A DNA stretch of 64,000 bases from Brevibacillus laterosporus (GCF_030489605.1 NZ_JAUKFY010000010.1:112206-176205), one strand, 5' to 3'. Positions 8,482-16,948 are shown, counted from the stretch's first letter. Notes: a model not told the origin generated them from the sequence alone. Translations and numbers: made by a program.

Positions 8482-9824
8482 ACGGGAACACCTCCCTGTT
8501 CCGATTTTTTTCTGGAAGTAGGGGGGGACATATGCCCGAGCAGTAAAGGTGTCATATCATAGTGTTCTAGCTCAGCCAACATTTGTTTCAATTGTGGTTT
8601 GGTTAGCTGATCTACAATGAGCTCTTCATTTTGATCAACACCATAGCCCTGATACTTTTGTTCATTCATGAGGAATAAATCCCACAGGCGTTGATTCAAA
8701 ATGAGATCGTGTGCTTTTTCGACACCTGTTTTCGTGAATGTCCAATGCTCCAGTCGGCTTTTTTCAAAGGCAACCCAGCCCTTCTTTTGTAAGCTAGATA
8801 AGGCTTTGACTACAGTTGCATGTGCTTTTCCACTTTTTTGACTGAGCCGCTCCACAGGTATATACACATTATGGGATATACGCCGTTGTTTAATTTCATG
8901 TTCCATACATTCGTAGAGGGAGCGCAAGACATCCTGCTGCAAAACCTGATTTCGCAAACGTAAAAAACGAATGAGTTTGAACAAGACGCCGCGACTTGGA
9001 GAAAAAATGAGTGAAAACAAGAATAGAGTTGTGGCACCGAGTACAATAATGGGACCAGTCGGTAAATTTTGAACCTGTGTGCTAAGCAATGTTCCAAATG
9101 CTCCGCTCAATGCTCCAAATACGCCGGAGAGTATAACCATTGACCCCAGTTTATTCGTCCAATAACGGGCTGTAACTGCTGGGGTAATCAGCATGGCTGC
9201 CATTAGAACAACTCCTACCGCTTGCAGACCAATTACCACAGACATCAGCAGCATAACCATTAATAATCCATCTAGCATACCCATAGGCAATCCCAATCCG
9301 CGGCCAAATCCGGCGTCAAAGGAGAGCAGTTTAAATTCTTTAAACAATAAGCTTGTTAACAAAATTAAAATAGCTCCTACAACAACCATTGTATTGACGT
9401 CGTTACCAACTAAAGAAGCAGCTTGACCAAACAAGAATTTATCCAGACCGCTTTGATTACCACTGGAGCTATGCTGAATATAAGTAAGCAAGACGATTCC
9501 GATTCCAAAGAACACGGATAAAATAAGCGCAAGGGCAGTATCTTCTTTAATTCGTGAGTGGCGTGAAATCATACTGATAAAGTAAGTAGCAACCAACCCG
9601 GATAGGCCTGCCCCAAGTAAAAATAAGCCAACTGATTTTGAGCCAGTAAGTAAAAAGACTAAACAAACGCCAGGTAATGCTGCATGAGCGAGAGCATCAC
9701 CCATCAACGAACGGCCGCGGAGAAAGGCAAAGCAACCGAGTACCCCGCTGCTGATCCCAAGTAGAATGCAACCAGCCAGAACCCATTGCGTGTTGGGATC
9801 CTGCAAAGCCTGCCACCAACTCAT
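8478..9824 (-). CDS. mntC: Manganese-type ABC transporter permease MntC with C-terminal winged-helix-like extension
   Basis: A 448-residue protein. Residues 1-285 are an ABC-3 permease ([21 protein letters not shown] near 35-55; [21 protein letters not shown] near 203-223). Residues 300-430 form a soluble extension that looks like a winged helix plus dimerisation region of the DtxR/MntR type ([39 protein letters not shown]). B. subtilis MntC is of similar length and carries a comparable tail, so this is a family trait and not a new fusion. The start overlaps the stop of mntB (ATGA). Whether the extension binds DNA or metal is unknown to me. Confidence 0.87.
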   Translation of the reverse strand: MSWWQALQDPNTQWVLAGCILLGISSGVLGCFAFLRGRSLMGDALAHAALPGVCLVFLLTGSKSVGLFLLGAGLSGLVATYFISMISRHSRIKEDTALALILSVFFGIGIVLLTYIQHSSSGNQSGLDKFLFGQAASLVGNDVNTMVVVGAILILLTSLLFKEFKLLSFDAGFGRGLGLPMGMLDGLLMVMLLMSVVIGLQAVGVVLMAAMLITPAVTARYWTNKLGSMVILSGVFGALSGAFGTLLSTQVQNLPTGPIIVLGATTLFLFSLIFSPSRGVLFKLIRFLRLRNQVLQQDVLRSLYECMEHEIKQRRISHNVYIPVERLSQKSGKAHATVVKALSSLQKKGWVAFEKSRLEHWTFTKTGVEKAHDLILNQRLWDLFLMNEQKYQGYGVDQNEELIVDQLTKPQLKQMLAELEHYDMTPLLLGHMSPPTSRKKSEQGGVPV

Positions 9825-10609
9825 TTTGACCCCTCCTGCTTGGACCTTTCTGTGGATAGGGCCAGCCGATCATTTAAGATTTGTAAGCGGCCTCCATAGG
9901 TTTTTTGTAAATTCTCTGTGGTAAAGGTTTCTTCTGTTGGACCGTTTACGATCATTCGCTTATTAATCATGACAATCCAATCAAAATATTCTGTAACGGT
10001 TTGAAGATCGTGGTGAACGACCAAAACCGTTTTATTCTGTTCCTTTAATTCGTTCAAAAGAAGAATGATTGCTTTCTCCGTAGCAGCATCAACACCGGCA
10101 AAGGGTTCATCCATGAAATAGATTTGAGCCTCCTGAGCCAAAGCTCGCGCTAGGAAGACACGCTGTTGTTGTCCACCCGAAAGCTGGCTGATTTGACGAT
10201 CAGCAAAATCAGCCATACCTACTTTACGCAGGCATTCCATGGCCCATTCCTTATCGGTTTTGCCAGGTCTGCGGAACCAGCCAAGACGTCCATAACGCCC
10301 CATTAGGACAACATCCAGAGCATCTGTGGGGAAGTCCCAGTCAACGGTTTCACGTTGCGGGACATAGCCTACTAGCTTGCGTTGCTCGCGATAGGGTTTT
10401 CCATAGATGTGGACTTCGCCAGAGGCAGCAGGGATGAGCCCTTGAATGGCCTTGATAAACGTTGATTTCCCTGCACCATTGGGTCCAATAATTCCGATTA
10501 ATTTGCCTTCAGGAATGGTAAGTGTGACATTTCGAAGGACTGGTTTTTTCTGATAGGCAACCGTCAAATCGCTGACGGAGAGTGGTTCGTATGATGTAAC
10601 GGGATTCAT
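9821..10609 (-). CDS. mntB: Manganese-type ABC transporter ATPase MntB
   Basis: A 262-residue ATP-binding subunit. The Walker A motif GPNGAGKST is at about residues 42-50, the signature LSGGQQQR at about 142-149, and the Walker [12 protein letters not shown] at about 162-172. It lies 17 bases after mntA and overlaps mntC. It powers uptake through the MntC/MntD channel at the inner face of the membrane. The C-terminal tail (ERSKQEGSK) is charged and unconserved. Confidence 0.9.
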   Translation of the reverse strand: MNPVTSYEPLSVSDLTVAYQKKPVLRNVTLTIPEGKLIGIIGPNGAGKSTFIKAIQGLIPAASGEVHIYGKPYREQRKLVGYVPQRETVDWDFPTDALDVVLMGRYGRLGWFRRPGKTDKEWAMECLRKVGMADFADRQISQLSGGQQQRVFLARALAQEAQIYFMDEPFAGVDAATEKAIILLLNELKEQNKTVLVVHHDLQTVTEYFDWIVMINKRMIVNGPTEETFTTENLQKTYGGRLQILNDRLALSTERSKQEGSK

Positions 10610-10626
10610 TTAGGACCCTCCTTTTT

Positions 10627-11589
10627 TTATTTGAGAGCAGAGACAATTGTATCTACATTATGCTTTACCATACCGATATAGTTTCCCTCAGGCGTGCCTG
10701 GCGTGCCCATTGCATCAGAGAATAATTCACCGCCGATGACAACGTTGTGGTTTTTGGCAGAAGCCCCCTCAACTACAGCTTCAATCGAGCGCTTTGGAAC
10801 TGAGGATTCTACGAAGACAGCTTTGATTTTTCGATCAACAAGGGTAGTTACCAGGTTCTGAACGTCCTTTAAACCATATTCAGAAGCTGTACTAATCCCT
10901 TGCAGGCCTACAACTTCAATATCATATGCCTTACCAAAATAAGCGAAAGCATCATGTGCGGTAACTAGGACACGTTGCTCTTTAGGAACAGTTGCAACCT
11001 GTTCTTTTGCATAATCATGCAATTCTTGCAATTGTTTTAAATAGTTTGTCGCATTTGTGTGATACATATCTTTATGTAAGGTATCAATTTCGGATAAGGA
11101 GTCGCGAACCTGCTCTACAGCTTTCATCCACAGGGATACATCGAACCAAACATGTGGATCTGGCTGATCTGGTGACTCAGGATCTGCGTGTAATAATTCT
11201 TTCGGGATTTGTTTCGTCACCGCAATGACTGGCTTCTTTTTGCTCATTTGTTCGAATATATCGACCATTTTTCCTTCAAGATGAAGGCCGGAATAAAAGA
11301 CAATGTCGGCATCCTCAATTCGTTTGATATCCCCTTGAGATGCTTTGTATAAATGGGGGTCTACACCAGCACCCATTAATTGAGTAACCTCTACTTGATT
11401 TCCACCGACCTTTGCCACAATATCTGCGACCATACCCGTAGTGGTGGTGATTTTCCATGTCCCTTCGTGTTGGGATTTTTGTGTATCACCGCCAGTCGCT
11501 TGTGGTCCGCAGCCTGTCAGTACAAGTGATAAGGCTAAGACGGAAGCGCTAAGGAATGAAAACCAACGTTGTTTTTTCAATAGTTGCAT
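10627..11589 (-). CDS. mntA: Manganese-binding lipoprotein MntA
   Basis: A 320-residue cluster 9 metal-binding protein. A signal sequence ends in the lipobox LTGC (cysteine near residue 27), so the mature protein is lipid-anchored outside the membrane. The four ligand positions read His (DPHLY), His (DPHVWFD), Glu (FVESSVP) and Asp (LFSDAMG). The His-His-Glu-Asp set is the manganese/iron type (PsaA, MntA), whereas zinc proteins usually carry His in the third place and an acidic loop, which is absent here. The ribosome site AGGAGG lies 6 bases before the ATG. First gene of the operon. Confidence 0.9.
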   Translation of the reverse strand: MQLLKKQRWFSFLSASVLALSLVLTGCGPQATGGDTQKSQHEGTWKITTTTGMVADIVAKVGGNQVEVTQLMGAGVDPHLYKASQGDIKRIEDADIVFYSGLHLEGKMVDIFEQMSKKKPVIAVTKQIPKELLHADPESPDQPDPHVWFDVSLWMKAVEQVRDSLSEIDTLHKDMYHTNATNYLKQLQELHDYAKEQVATVPKEQRVLVTAHDAFAYFGKAYDIEVVGLQGISTASEYGLKDVQNLVTTLVDRKIKAVFVESSVPKRSIEAVVEGASAKNHNVVIGGELFSDAMGTPGTPEGNYIGMVKHNVDTIVSALK

Positions 11590-11615
11590 AGTTGTCCTCC
11601 TGCAAGTTTTTTATC

Positions 11616-11643
11616 TTTATACTAAAAAGTTTCCTGAGGTCAA
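11616..11643 (-). promoter_or_regulatory. Promoter of mntABCD
   Basis: On the minus strand, TTGACC (11638-11643) and TATAAA (11616-11621) are spaced by 16 bases and lie 27 bases upstream of the mntA start codon. This is a good vegetative sigma-A promoter. Confidence 0.75.
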
Positions 11644-11644
11644 C
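11629..11644 (-). promoter_or_regulatory. MntR-like operator overlapping the mnt promoter
   Basis: The minus-strand sequence GTTGACCTCAGGAAAC covers the -35 box and spacer. By my recollection it agrees at 12 of 16 positions with the B. subtilis mntA operator TTTGCCTTAAGGAAAC. MntR bound there would block the promoter when manganese is plentiful. No mntR gene is in the window. Confidence 0.45.
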
Positions 11645-12032
11645 TTTATCACAAACATTTGCCCGAGTGCAACAATTTTACCATATGCTACCTCAACGGA
11701 ATTGGTGCTTGATCATGTATTCATTCAGGAAGAAGGATACCTAAACTCTGTTAAATCTCGTAAAGATCGAGTTATGTGAGCCAATCGGAATTAGAGATGC
11801 GAAAGCATACAGGACTTGTTTGTAAACAATGATAAATGGGTAATTTGTTCGACAGGGTAGTGGGATGCAGGGAGAGAAGCGAGTGCTGAAGGATCTCTTT
11901 GGTGAATAAAAAACTCGGCTAGCACCGAGTCTGTCTCTATATAGAAATAAAAAAGTCAATTCGTTATCATCTGCATAAAGAGCTAAGAAGTATGTACCCG
12001 ACTAAAGCTTTTTTAAAACTAGAGTCAGAGTC
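11645..12032. other. Intergenic region upstream of the mnt operon
   Basis: Apart from the minus-strand terminator at 11908-11930 I see no convincing gene here. Short open frames on the minus strand have no ribosome site and no recognisable sequence. Confidence 0.5.
11908..11930 (-). terminator. Minus-strand terminator
   Basis: Read on the minus strand, ACTCGG, a 6-base loop and CCGAGT (11913-11930) are followed by a T run (11908-11912). It would end a minus-strand transcript coming from 12230, supporting a transcription unit there. Confidence 0.55.
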
Positions 12033-12230
12033 TTACACATATTTGGTATCATCTAGAAGCAGTACTTTTGGCTCAAAATAACTAAAGCTGTAAGCATCTG
12101 CTGACTCCAAGCGTAAGGAAGCATTGGCAAGCGGAGAAAACCTGTTTGCATATCTAGATATTGGCCCAGGGTTGCTGAAAAGCCAATCAATTTCTCCAGC
12201 AAATGTATATCCGCTGCCACGGTCTAACAA
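12033..12230 (-). CDS. Small hypothetical protein, possibly a truncated or frameshifted remnant
   Basis: I do not recognise this 65-residue protein. It has balanced composition ([15 protein letters not shown] near the start, [17 protein letters not shown] in the middle) and looks coding. The only start in frame is a TTG at 12228-12230. A much better start, an ATG 11 bases upstream behind AAGGAGAG, is in another frame and hits TAG after four codons; a one-base change would join the two. A minus-strand terminator follows at 11908-11930. It is either a real small gene with a poor start or the end of a decayed gene. Confidence 0.35.
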   Translation of the reverse strand: MLDRGSGYTFAGEIDWLFSNPGPISRYANRFSPLANASLRLESADAYSFSYFEPKVLLLDDTKYV

Positions 12231-12435
12231 TTGAACATAAATATCTCTCCTTCATGAACAATTCACAGTCAGCCAATAGCTTTGCACGTAATAAAAGTGG
12301 GATGCCGTTGCACTCAATGTATCACAAGTTCAATAGAAGAGGGAGCGAGAATCGAAATAGGCGGCGTTTATCAATAGCCATTTCTTGCTCAAATACTACC
12401 TTTTTGCTATTATTAATCTTAGTGTATTTTTTAGC

Positions 12436-12463
12436 GGATAGGAATGGGCAGATCATTCTATCC
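12436..12463 (+). promoter_or_regulatory. Hairpin just upstream of the lepA ribosome-binding site
   Basis: GGATAGGAATG (12436-12446) pairs with CATTCTATCC (12454-12463), one base bulged, around a 7-base loop. It ends about two bases before the GGGAGGG site of lepA. There is no T run, so it is not a terminator. Confidence 0.35.
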
Positions 12464-12481
12464 GTGGGAGGGAACGAAGAA

Positions 12482-14296
12482 ATGGATCGTCTGGAAAGGC
12501 AGAAAAAAATTCGCAATTTCTCTATCATCGCTCATATTGACCATGGGAAATCTACCCTGGCAGACCGTATTCTTGAACTGACAGGAGCTTTGACTGCTCG
12601 TGAGATGGAAGCGCAGTTCCTGGATACGATGGATTTGGAAAGAGAGCGTGGCATTACGATTAAATTAAACGCTGTTCGCCTGAATTATAAAGCAGACGAT
12701 GGCGAGGAGTATATTCTTCACTTGATCGACACACCAGGACACGTCGACTTCACCTATGAAGTATCACGTAGTTTGGCGGCTTGTGAAGGAGCGCTGCTAG
12801 TCGTGGATGCAGCGCAAGGTATTGAAGCACAGACTCTAGCAAACGTGTACCTGGCGCTTGATAACAATCTGGAAATCATTCCAATCATTAATAAGATTGA
12901 TTTGCCAAGTGCGGAACCAGATCGTGTCAAACAAGAAGTAGAGGACGTTATCGGTCTTGATACGAGCGACGCTGTTCTTACTTCTGCAAAATCAGGAATT
13001 GGTATTAAAGATGTGCTGGAAGCTGTTGTACAAAAAGTCCCAGCTCCAACAGGAGACCCTGAGGCTCCATTGCAAGCACTAATTTTTGACTCTTATTTTG
13101 ATGCGTATCGAGGTGTTATTGCTTCTGTGCGTATCGTCAATGGTACCTTGAAAAAAGGTATGAAAATTAAGATGATGGCAACCAACAAGACGTTTGAGGT
13201 TACGGAAGTAGGTACCTCTACGCCTCGCCAGACTCCGGTAGATGAATTGACGGTTGGGGATGTAGGGTACGTAGCCGCTTCCATTAAGACCGTTGGGGAT
13301 ACTAGAGTCGGTGATACGATTACAGATGCGAATCACCCGGCTGCGGAAGCACTGCCTGGTTATCGTAAAATTAATTCCATGGTATTTTGTGGACTGTATC
13401 CAATTGATACCAGCGATTACAATGATCTGCGTGATGCTCTTGATAAATTGCAGCTTAATGATGCTTCCCTGCAATTTGAACCAGAAACATCGCAAGCGCT
13501 TGGTTTTGGATTCCGTTGCGGATTCCTAGGACTTTTACACATGGAAATCATTCAGGAACGTATTGAGCGTGAATTCAATATTGATCTGATTACTACAGCA
13601 CCGAGCGTAATTTATCGCATTACACAAACCAATGGCGAGGTTATTGAAATTGATAACCCATCCAAAATGCCTGAGATACAAAAAATCGAGCTAATTGAAG
13701 AGCCATATGTAACCTCCACCGTCATGGTGCCAAAGGATTATGTTGGAGATGTTATGCAGCTCTGCCAAGGCAAGCGCGGTGATTTCCTTGATATGCAATA
13801 TCTAGGTGAAAATCGTGTTCAATTGAAATATGATATGCCATTGTCTGAGATCGTATATGATTTCTTTGATATGTTAAAATCAGGCACGAAAGGATACGCT
13901 TCCTTTGATTACGAAATGGCAGGCTATAAACCATCTAAGCTAGTGAAAATGGATATCCTCCTAAATGGCGAGATTGTCGATGCCCTGTCCTTTATCGTAC
14001 ACAAGGATACAGCTTATCCTCGCGGTAAAGTGATTTGTGAGAAGCTAAGAAAATTAATTCCTCGTCAGCAGTTTGAGGTGCCAATTCAAGCAGCTATCGG
14101 TCAAAAGATCGTAGCGCGTGAAACGATAAGCGCAATGCGTAAAAATGTATTGGCAAAATGTTACGGGGGGGACATTTCCCGTAAACGTAAGCTATTAGAG
14201 AAGCAAAAAGAAGGTAAAAAACGCATGAAAGCGGTAGGTTCCGTAGAAGTGCCACAAGAAGCATTTATGGCTGTTTTACGTATGGATGACAAGTAA
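12482..14296 (+). CDS. lepA: Elongation factor 4 (LepA), back-translocating GTPase
   Basis: A 604-residue translational GTPase. G1 AHIDHGKST is at residues 17-25, G2 lies in RERGITI, G3 is DTPGH and G4 is NKID. The C-terminus carries the LepA-specific domain ending with [17 protein letters not shown] and [16 protein letters not shown]. LepA acts on stalled or mis-translocated ribosomes under ionic stress. I chose the ATG at 12482 behind GGGAGGG, since homologues begin a few residues before [15 protein letters not shown]; the frame stays open upstream to 12203 but that extension is unlike any LepA. As in other Bacillales it precedes hemW and the dnaK operon, here with 2.65 kb inserted between. 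Confidence 0.97.
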   Translation: MDRLERQKKIRNFSIIAHIDHGKSTLADRILELTGALTAREMEAQFLDTMDLERERGITIKLNAVRLNYKADDGEEYILHLIDTPGHVDFTYEVSRSLAACEGALLVVDAAQGIEAQTLANVYLALDNNLEIIPIINKIDLPSAEPDRVKQEVEDVIGLDTSDAVLTSAKSGIGIKDVLEAVVQKVPAPTGDPEAPLQALIFDSYFDAYRGVIASVRIVNGTLKKGMKIKMMATNKTFEVTEVGTSTPRQTPVDELTVGDVGYVAASIKTVGDTRVGDTITDANHPAAEALPGYRKINSMVFCGLYPIDTSDYNDLRDALDKLQLNDASLQFEPETSQALGFGFRCGFLGLLHMEIIQERIEREFNIDLITTAPSVIYRITQTNGEVIEIDNPSKMPEIQKIELIEEPYVTSTVMVPKDYVGDVMQLCQGKRGDFLDMQYLGENRVQLKYDMPLSEIVYDFFDMLKSGTKGYASFDYEMAGYKPSKLVKMDILLNGEIVDALSFIVHKDTAYPRGKVICEKLRKLIPRQQFEVPIQAAIGQKIVARETISAMRKNVLAKCYGGDISRKRKLLEKQKEGKKRMKAVGSVEVPQEAFMAVLRMDDK

Positions 14297-14348
14297 TAGC
14301 TGATAAATAAAAGGTTTTACAATTTGTGTCAATAGCAAAAAATCGTTT

Positions 14349-14388
14349 CCCCCACCATATAGCCACCGGATTGGTAAAATGGTGGGGG
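14349..14388 (+). other. GC-rich hairpin downstream of lepA
   Basis: CCCCCACCAT (14349-14358) pairs perfectly with ATGGTGGGGG (14379-14388). No T run follows on the plus strand, so its role is unclear; it may protect the 3' end of the lepA transcript. Confidence 0.4.
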
Positions 14389-14432
14389 GGATTATATTGG
14401 AAGGTTCTAGGTAGTTTGTTATCTTTTTTATT

Positions 14433-14484
14433 GACGACATGGGCAGTGGCTTTACATCTGCTTCTGTCGTCTTTTTTATTTTTT
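14433..14484 (+). terminator. Rho-independent terminator downstream of lepA
   Basis: GACGACA (14433-14439) pairs with TGTCGTC (14465-14471), with a second inner stem, followed by a long T run. Plus strand; it closes the lepA transcript and isolates the accessory patch. Confidence 0.8.
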
Positions 14485-14834
14485 GGCAGCTTGATATATT
14501 ACATAGGGTTTTCATTTATAAGCTTAGAAGGATACACAGCTTGCTTTAATGCATTTTTCAAAAACGTGTAAATTTTTGTTAGTGTCCTTCAAGAGTATCC
14601 CTCTCTATGTTTATCGTTAATAAATTTTTGTAACAGTTCTGGCGAGAGCGATTTTAGTTTTATCATCCCGGTTGTCGGATTAATGTGTCTACCTATGCTA
14701 AACCCTGCATGGAGCCATTGGGCGGTCTTTTCAGTATTCCGATTGCGGGAAAGTGGCTGGTATTAACGGTAATGTGGACATGAACGGTATGGAAAAAGAC
14801 TTTTGGAATGGAATTTTGAAGGGGGGAAACAGCG
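14485..14834. other. Intergenic stretch with short overlapping open frames
   Basis: All three plus frames are open for parts of 14660-14842 but none has a start codon with a ribosome site. One frame ends at 14842 and reads KVAGINGNVDMNGMEKDF, which looks protein-like. This may be the remnant of a gene; I cannot assign it. Confidence 0.3.
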
Positions 14835-14987
14835 GTGGATAGAATGCTTGCAGATGAAATCATTTTAGTATTGAAAACACAATGGAAAGTTAGTGACGCA
14901 ATGGGGATGAAGGAACAAGCCAAATACCTTGGGAAGCTTGCCGATAGGGTAAGGGCTGCTAGTGAACAGGAGCCGCAGAATAAGTAA
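14835..14987 (+). CDS. Small hypothetical protein of 50 residues
   Basis: GTG at 14835 lies eight bases after the strong site GGGGGG (14821-14826); the stop is TAA at 14985-14987. The product is hydrophilic and helical-looking (MLADEIILVLKTQWKVSDAM, then GMKEQAKYLGKLADRVRAAS), with no signal peptide. A terminator follows at 15031-15058. I do not recognise the family. Ribosome site, clean stop and terminator together support a real gene. Confidence 0.55.
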   Translation: MDRMLADEIILVLKTQWKVSDAMGMKEQAKYLGKLADRVRAASEQEPQNK

Positions 14988-15030
14988 TTTTTCTTTCATG
15001 AAAAGGAATAAATAATGATAATAAAAGAAC

Positions 15031-15058
15031 AAACGTCCGAATTTAGGTTCGGACGTTT
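15031..15058. terminator. Bidirectional terminator
   Basis: AAACGTCCGAA (15031-15041) and TTCGGACGTTT (15048-15058) form an 11-bp stem with a 6-base loop. The T-rich side is strongest on the minus strand, ending the secreted-protein gene; it also follows the 50-residue plus-strand gene. Confidence 0.75.
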
Positions 15059-15095
15059 GTTTACGTAATGCTTATATTCAGAATCAAATCTAGGG

Positions 15096-15833
15096 TTAAC
15101 CTTGAATCCAATCTGTAACAGCTAAACTTGATCTTTTAGGAACCATAAATGTTCCGCTTCCAATATATCTTGAACCAAAAATAGAGTCATCGTAAAGCTT
15201 GAAAAAAGTAGATTTATATACTGGGTATCCTACAACAATCCAAGTCTTTTTAGCGGGGATTGATTCATTTTGTACATTTACTGTTGTTGAAACATCTACA
15301 GTACTTCCTACCGAATACCCGAACTCTGCAGATATTACATCATTATAGCTTGCTCCAAATGTTGCATTAAGTTCTACACTTACATCTTCATTTGCTGATA
15401 AAGCGATTTCTGCCTTGCAAGAACCTGACTTTTTATTACAAAAATATTTACCTCGAGCAATTTCGTCTGATCCATCTACATTTTTGGACGAATCTTTTTT
15501 AAAACGATATCCCCCAAAAGCTAATGCTTTATTTTTGTGTTCATTCTCTTGTTTTTGTTCCATTTCCGAAGGCGTATCAATTACTCTTATTGATTGTAAC
15601 TTAGCTGTTTCGGAAGGTTTTTCCAAACCATATTTTTTTACTAGTTCTTCTTGATTTTCAGGAGTTGCGTAGATAACTTCATTAGTCTTAACTGGTTGCT
15701 CATTTAGGTAGACAAAATCTTCATTTGGTGTTTCATGTTTTTTCGCATTTACACCTGATAACCCTAACCCCGAAAAAGCTGTTACAGATAATACCAAAAG
15801 TGTTGCTAATGTAGCAAGAGTCTTTTTTTTCAT
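15096..15833 (-). CDS. Secreted hypothetical protein, beta-rich
   Basis: A 245-residue protein with a clear Sec signal peptide (MKKK, then a hydrophobic stretch, cleavage near residue 30 after VNA). Residues 30-110 are charged and probably flexible. Residues 110-245 are rich in Ser/Thr/Val/Tyr with alternating polar and apolar residues, and contain a CNKKSGSC pair that could form a small disulfide loop. The sequence from about 160 to 200 (EFGYSVGSTVDVSTTVNV, then SIPAKKTWIVVGYPVY) vaguely recalls the beta-hairpin plus VPxGK-type strand of aerolysin/ETX-MTX-like proteins, but I cannot claim membership. Stand-alone gene with its own terminator; function unknown. Confidence 0.75.
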   Translation of the reverse strand: MKKKTLATLATLLVLSVTAFSGLGLSGVNAKKHETPNEDFVYLNEQPVKTNEVIYATPENQEELVKKYGLEKPSETAKLQSIRVIDTPSEMEQKQENEHKNKALAFGGYRFKKDSSKNVDGSDEIARGKYFCNKKSGSCKAEIALSANEDVSVELNATFGASYNDVISAEFGYSVGSTVDVSTTVNVQNESIPAKKTWIVVGYPVYKSTFFKLYDDSIFGSRYIGSGTFMVPKRSSLAVTDWIQG

Positions 15834-16170
15834 ACTATCATCCCCAACGATACTAATAAGCTAATATTAACATATTTTCTGAAATTTGGTTCTCTTTATG
15901 GATTTTTTAGGTTTACTATTTCTTATTTCGAGAAAAATGTCTACATCTCTGTCTTACTTTTCAGTCCTAGACGATGTGCTAATCACTTTGTCTTAGGTTT
16001 TTTTTATGATTCTTCTTGCATGACCACTGTCCCGATGGGAGTCACCCCCCATACGAACATGTTGTAAACCTCCTAGAAGCTCTTTTATGAATAGCTGAAA
16101 AACGGCCATTAAATTATTACCCCTACTGGGCTTTGTAAAGTTTCCCGTACAGCTTATTCATATTGGCCAA
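15834..16170. other. Intergenic region upstream of the secreted-protein gene
   Basis: AT-rich. It should hold the minus-strand promoter of the secreted-protein gene near 15840-15900, but no clear -35/-10 pair stands out. An orphan plus-strand terminator-like hairpin lies at 15966-16006. Confidence 0.4.
15966..16006 (+). terminator. Orphan plus-strand terminator-like hairpin
   Basis: CCTAGAC (15966-15972) pairs with GTCTTAGG (15990-15997, one bulge), followed by eight Ts. No plus-strand gene precedes it; it may end an antisense or small RNA, or be fortuitous. Confidence 0.4.
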
Positions 16171-16338
16171 CTAGCGTCTAAGCTTCTGTAAGATAACGAT
16201 GTACTCATCTAGTTGCTGGCTCAGTTGTAGTACGGCTGGGTGTACGAACGAGCCTTTTTTGTAATACAACAACTCTAATTCTTGGCGGAGGATTTCTATA
16301 AGCTTCTATAGATCATCTTTCGATTGGGTATTTTCCAT
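16171..16338 (-). pseudogene. Spo0E-like aspartyl-phosphate phosphatase interrupted by an amber codon
   Basis: From ATG at 16336-16338 (ribosome site AAAGGATG, correctly spaced) the frame runs 55 codons to TAG at 16171-16173, but codon 11 (16306-16308) is TAG. Downstream it reads KLIEILRQELELLYYKKGSF, then HPAVLQLSQQLDEYIVILQK, which is the Spo0E family pattern: a helix with LRxEL, a KKGS turn and an SQxLDxxI motif. Family members dephosphorylate Spo0A or related regulators and delay sporulation. A single CAG-to-TAG transition would explain the stop. Either a recent pseudogene, a suppressed stop or a sequencing error. Confidence 0.7.
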
Positions 16339-16400
16339 TTCACATCCTTTATTTGAGTGGTACAATTAATCCGCATAACAATTTTTGTTATTCATGACAG

Positions 16401-16441
16401 GGGCGTTCCAATTAGTTTGATGGCTAGGGGAACGTCCTTTT
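16401..16441 (+). terminator. Terminator-like hairpin
   Basis: GGGCGTTCC (16401-16409) pairs with GGAACGTCC (16429-16437, one G-T pair), followed by TTTT. No plus-strand gene precedes it directly. Confidence 0.35.
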
Positions 16442-16714
16442 GAAGTGTAAACAAACCTAATTTTCAACCCCTCCTTTCTTCCTCTTATGCAATGTTTTAC
16501 CAATTGTGTTGTTTTTTCTACAAAATAGAAAAATCGAAACGCTCAACAAAATTTGATAAATTTCAGCGTAAAGAAGTATCCAAATAGAAAACCAGTTTTA
16601 CTGTCATAGACTTGTATTAATTTTATTTCTTCTATAATAATAGACTCCTTTATTCGATAGATTTCTTACATCTGACTACCGTGATGCCCATCATACTTAG
16701 TAGACAACGGCGAG

Positions 16715-16744
16715 TTGACGTGATAGATAAGAATACATTATGAT
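16715..16744 (+). promoter_or_regulatory. Candidate promoter upstream of hemW
   Basis: TTGACG (16715-16720) and TATGAT (16739-16744) with an 18-base spacer. It would give a leader of about 200 bases before hemW containing a CCTGACA/TGTCAGG hairpin. Confidence 0.5.
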
Positions 16745-16948
16745 GTTCTAGCAACCCTAAAGCTTTGCTTTATAATGTTTGTAGAATAAAACAGAATACA
16801 GTTCGATACAGGTAAATGTTCTATGTGAATCAAAAGTATCAAGGCTGTTTTAAGCATAGTTGATATGTTAGAGCCGTGGCCTGACACCATTCTGGCTGTC
16901 AGGTCTTCGCTTTGATAGACCCAATTTTGTAAACAAGGAGGGGTAGAG

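Larger units (their letters stand above)
16339..16948. other. Intergenic region between spo0E-like remnant and hemW
   Basis: Contains a perfect small hairpin ATAACAA-TTT-TTGTTAT (16375-16391), a terminator-like hairpin at 16401-16437 followed by TTTT, a candidate promoter for hemW at 16715-16744 and a CCTGACA/TGTCAGG hairpin near 16880-16903. No open frame with a ribosome site was found. Confidence 0.45.

Noticed and set aside
12203..12481. In-frame N-terminal extension of LepA of about 93 residues
   Set aside because: LepA proteins start just before the first GTPase motif; the ATG at 12482 has the ribosome site GGGAGGG and the extension is unlike any LepA.
13079..13495. 138-residue minus-strand open frame inside lepA
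   Set aside because: Antisense shadow of a highly conserved gene with no ribosome site.
14326..14571. 81-residue hydrophobic open frame after lepA
   Set aside because: It runs through the lepA terminator and has no ribosome site; hydrophobicity comes from T runs.
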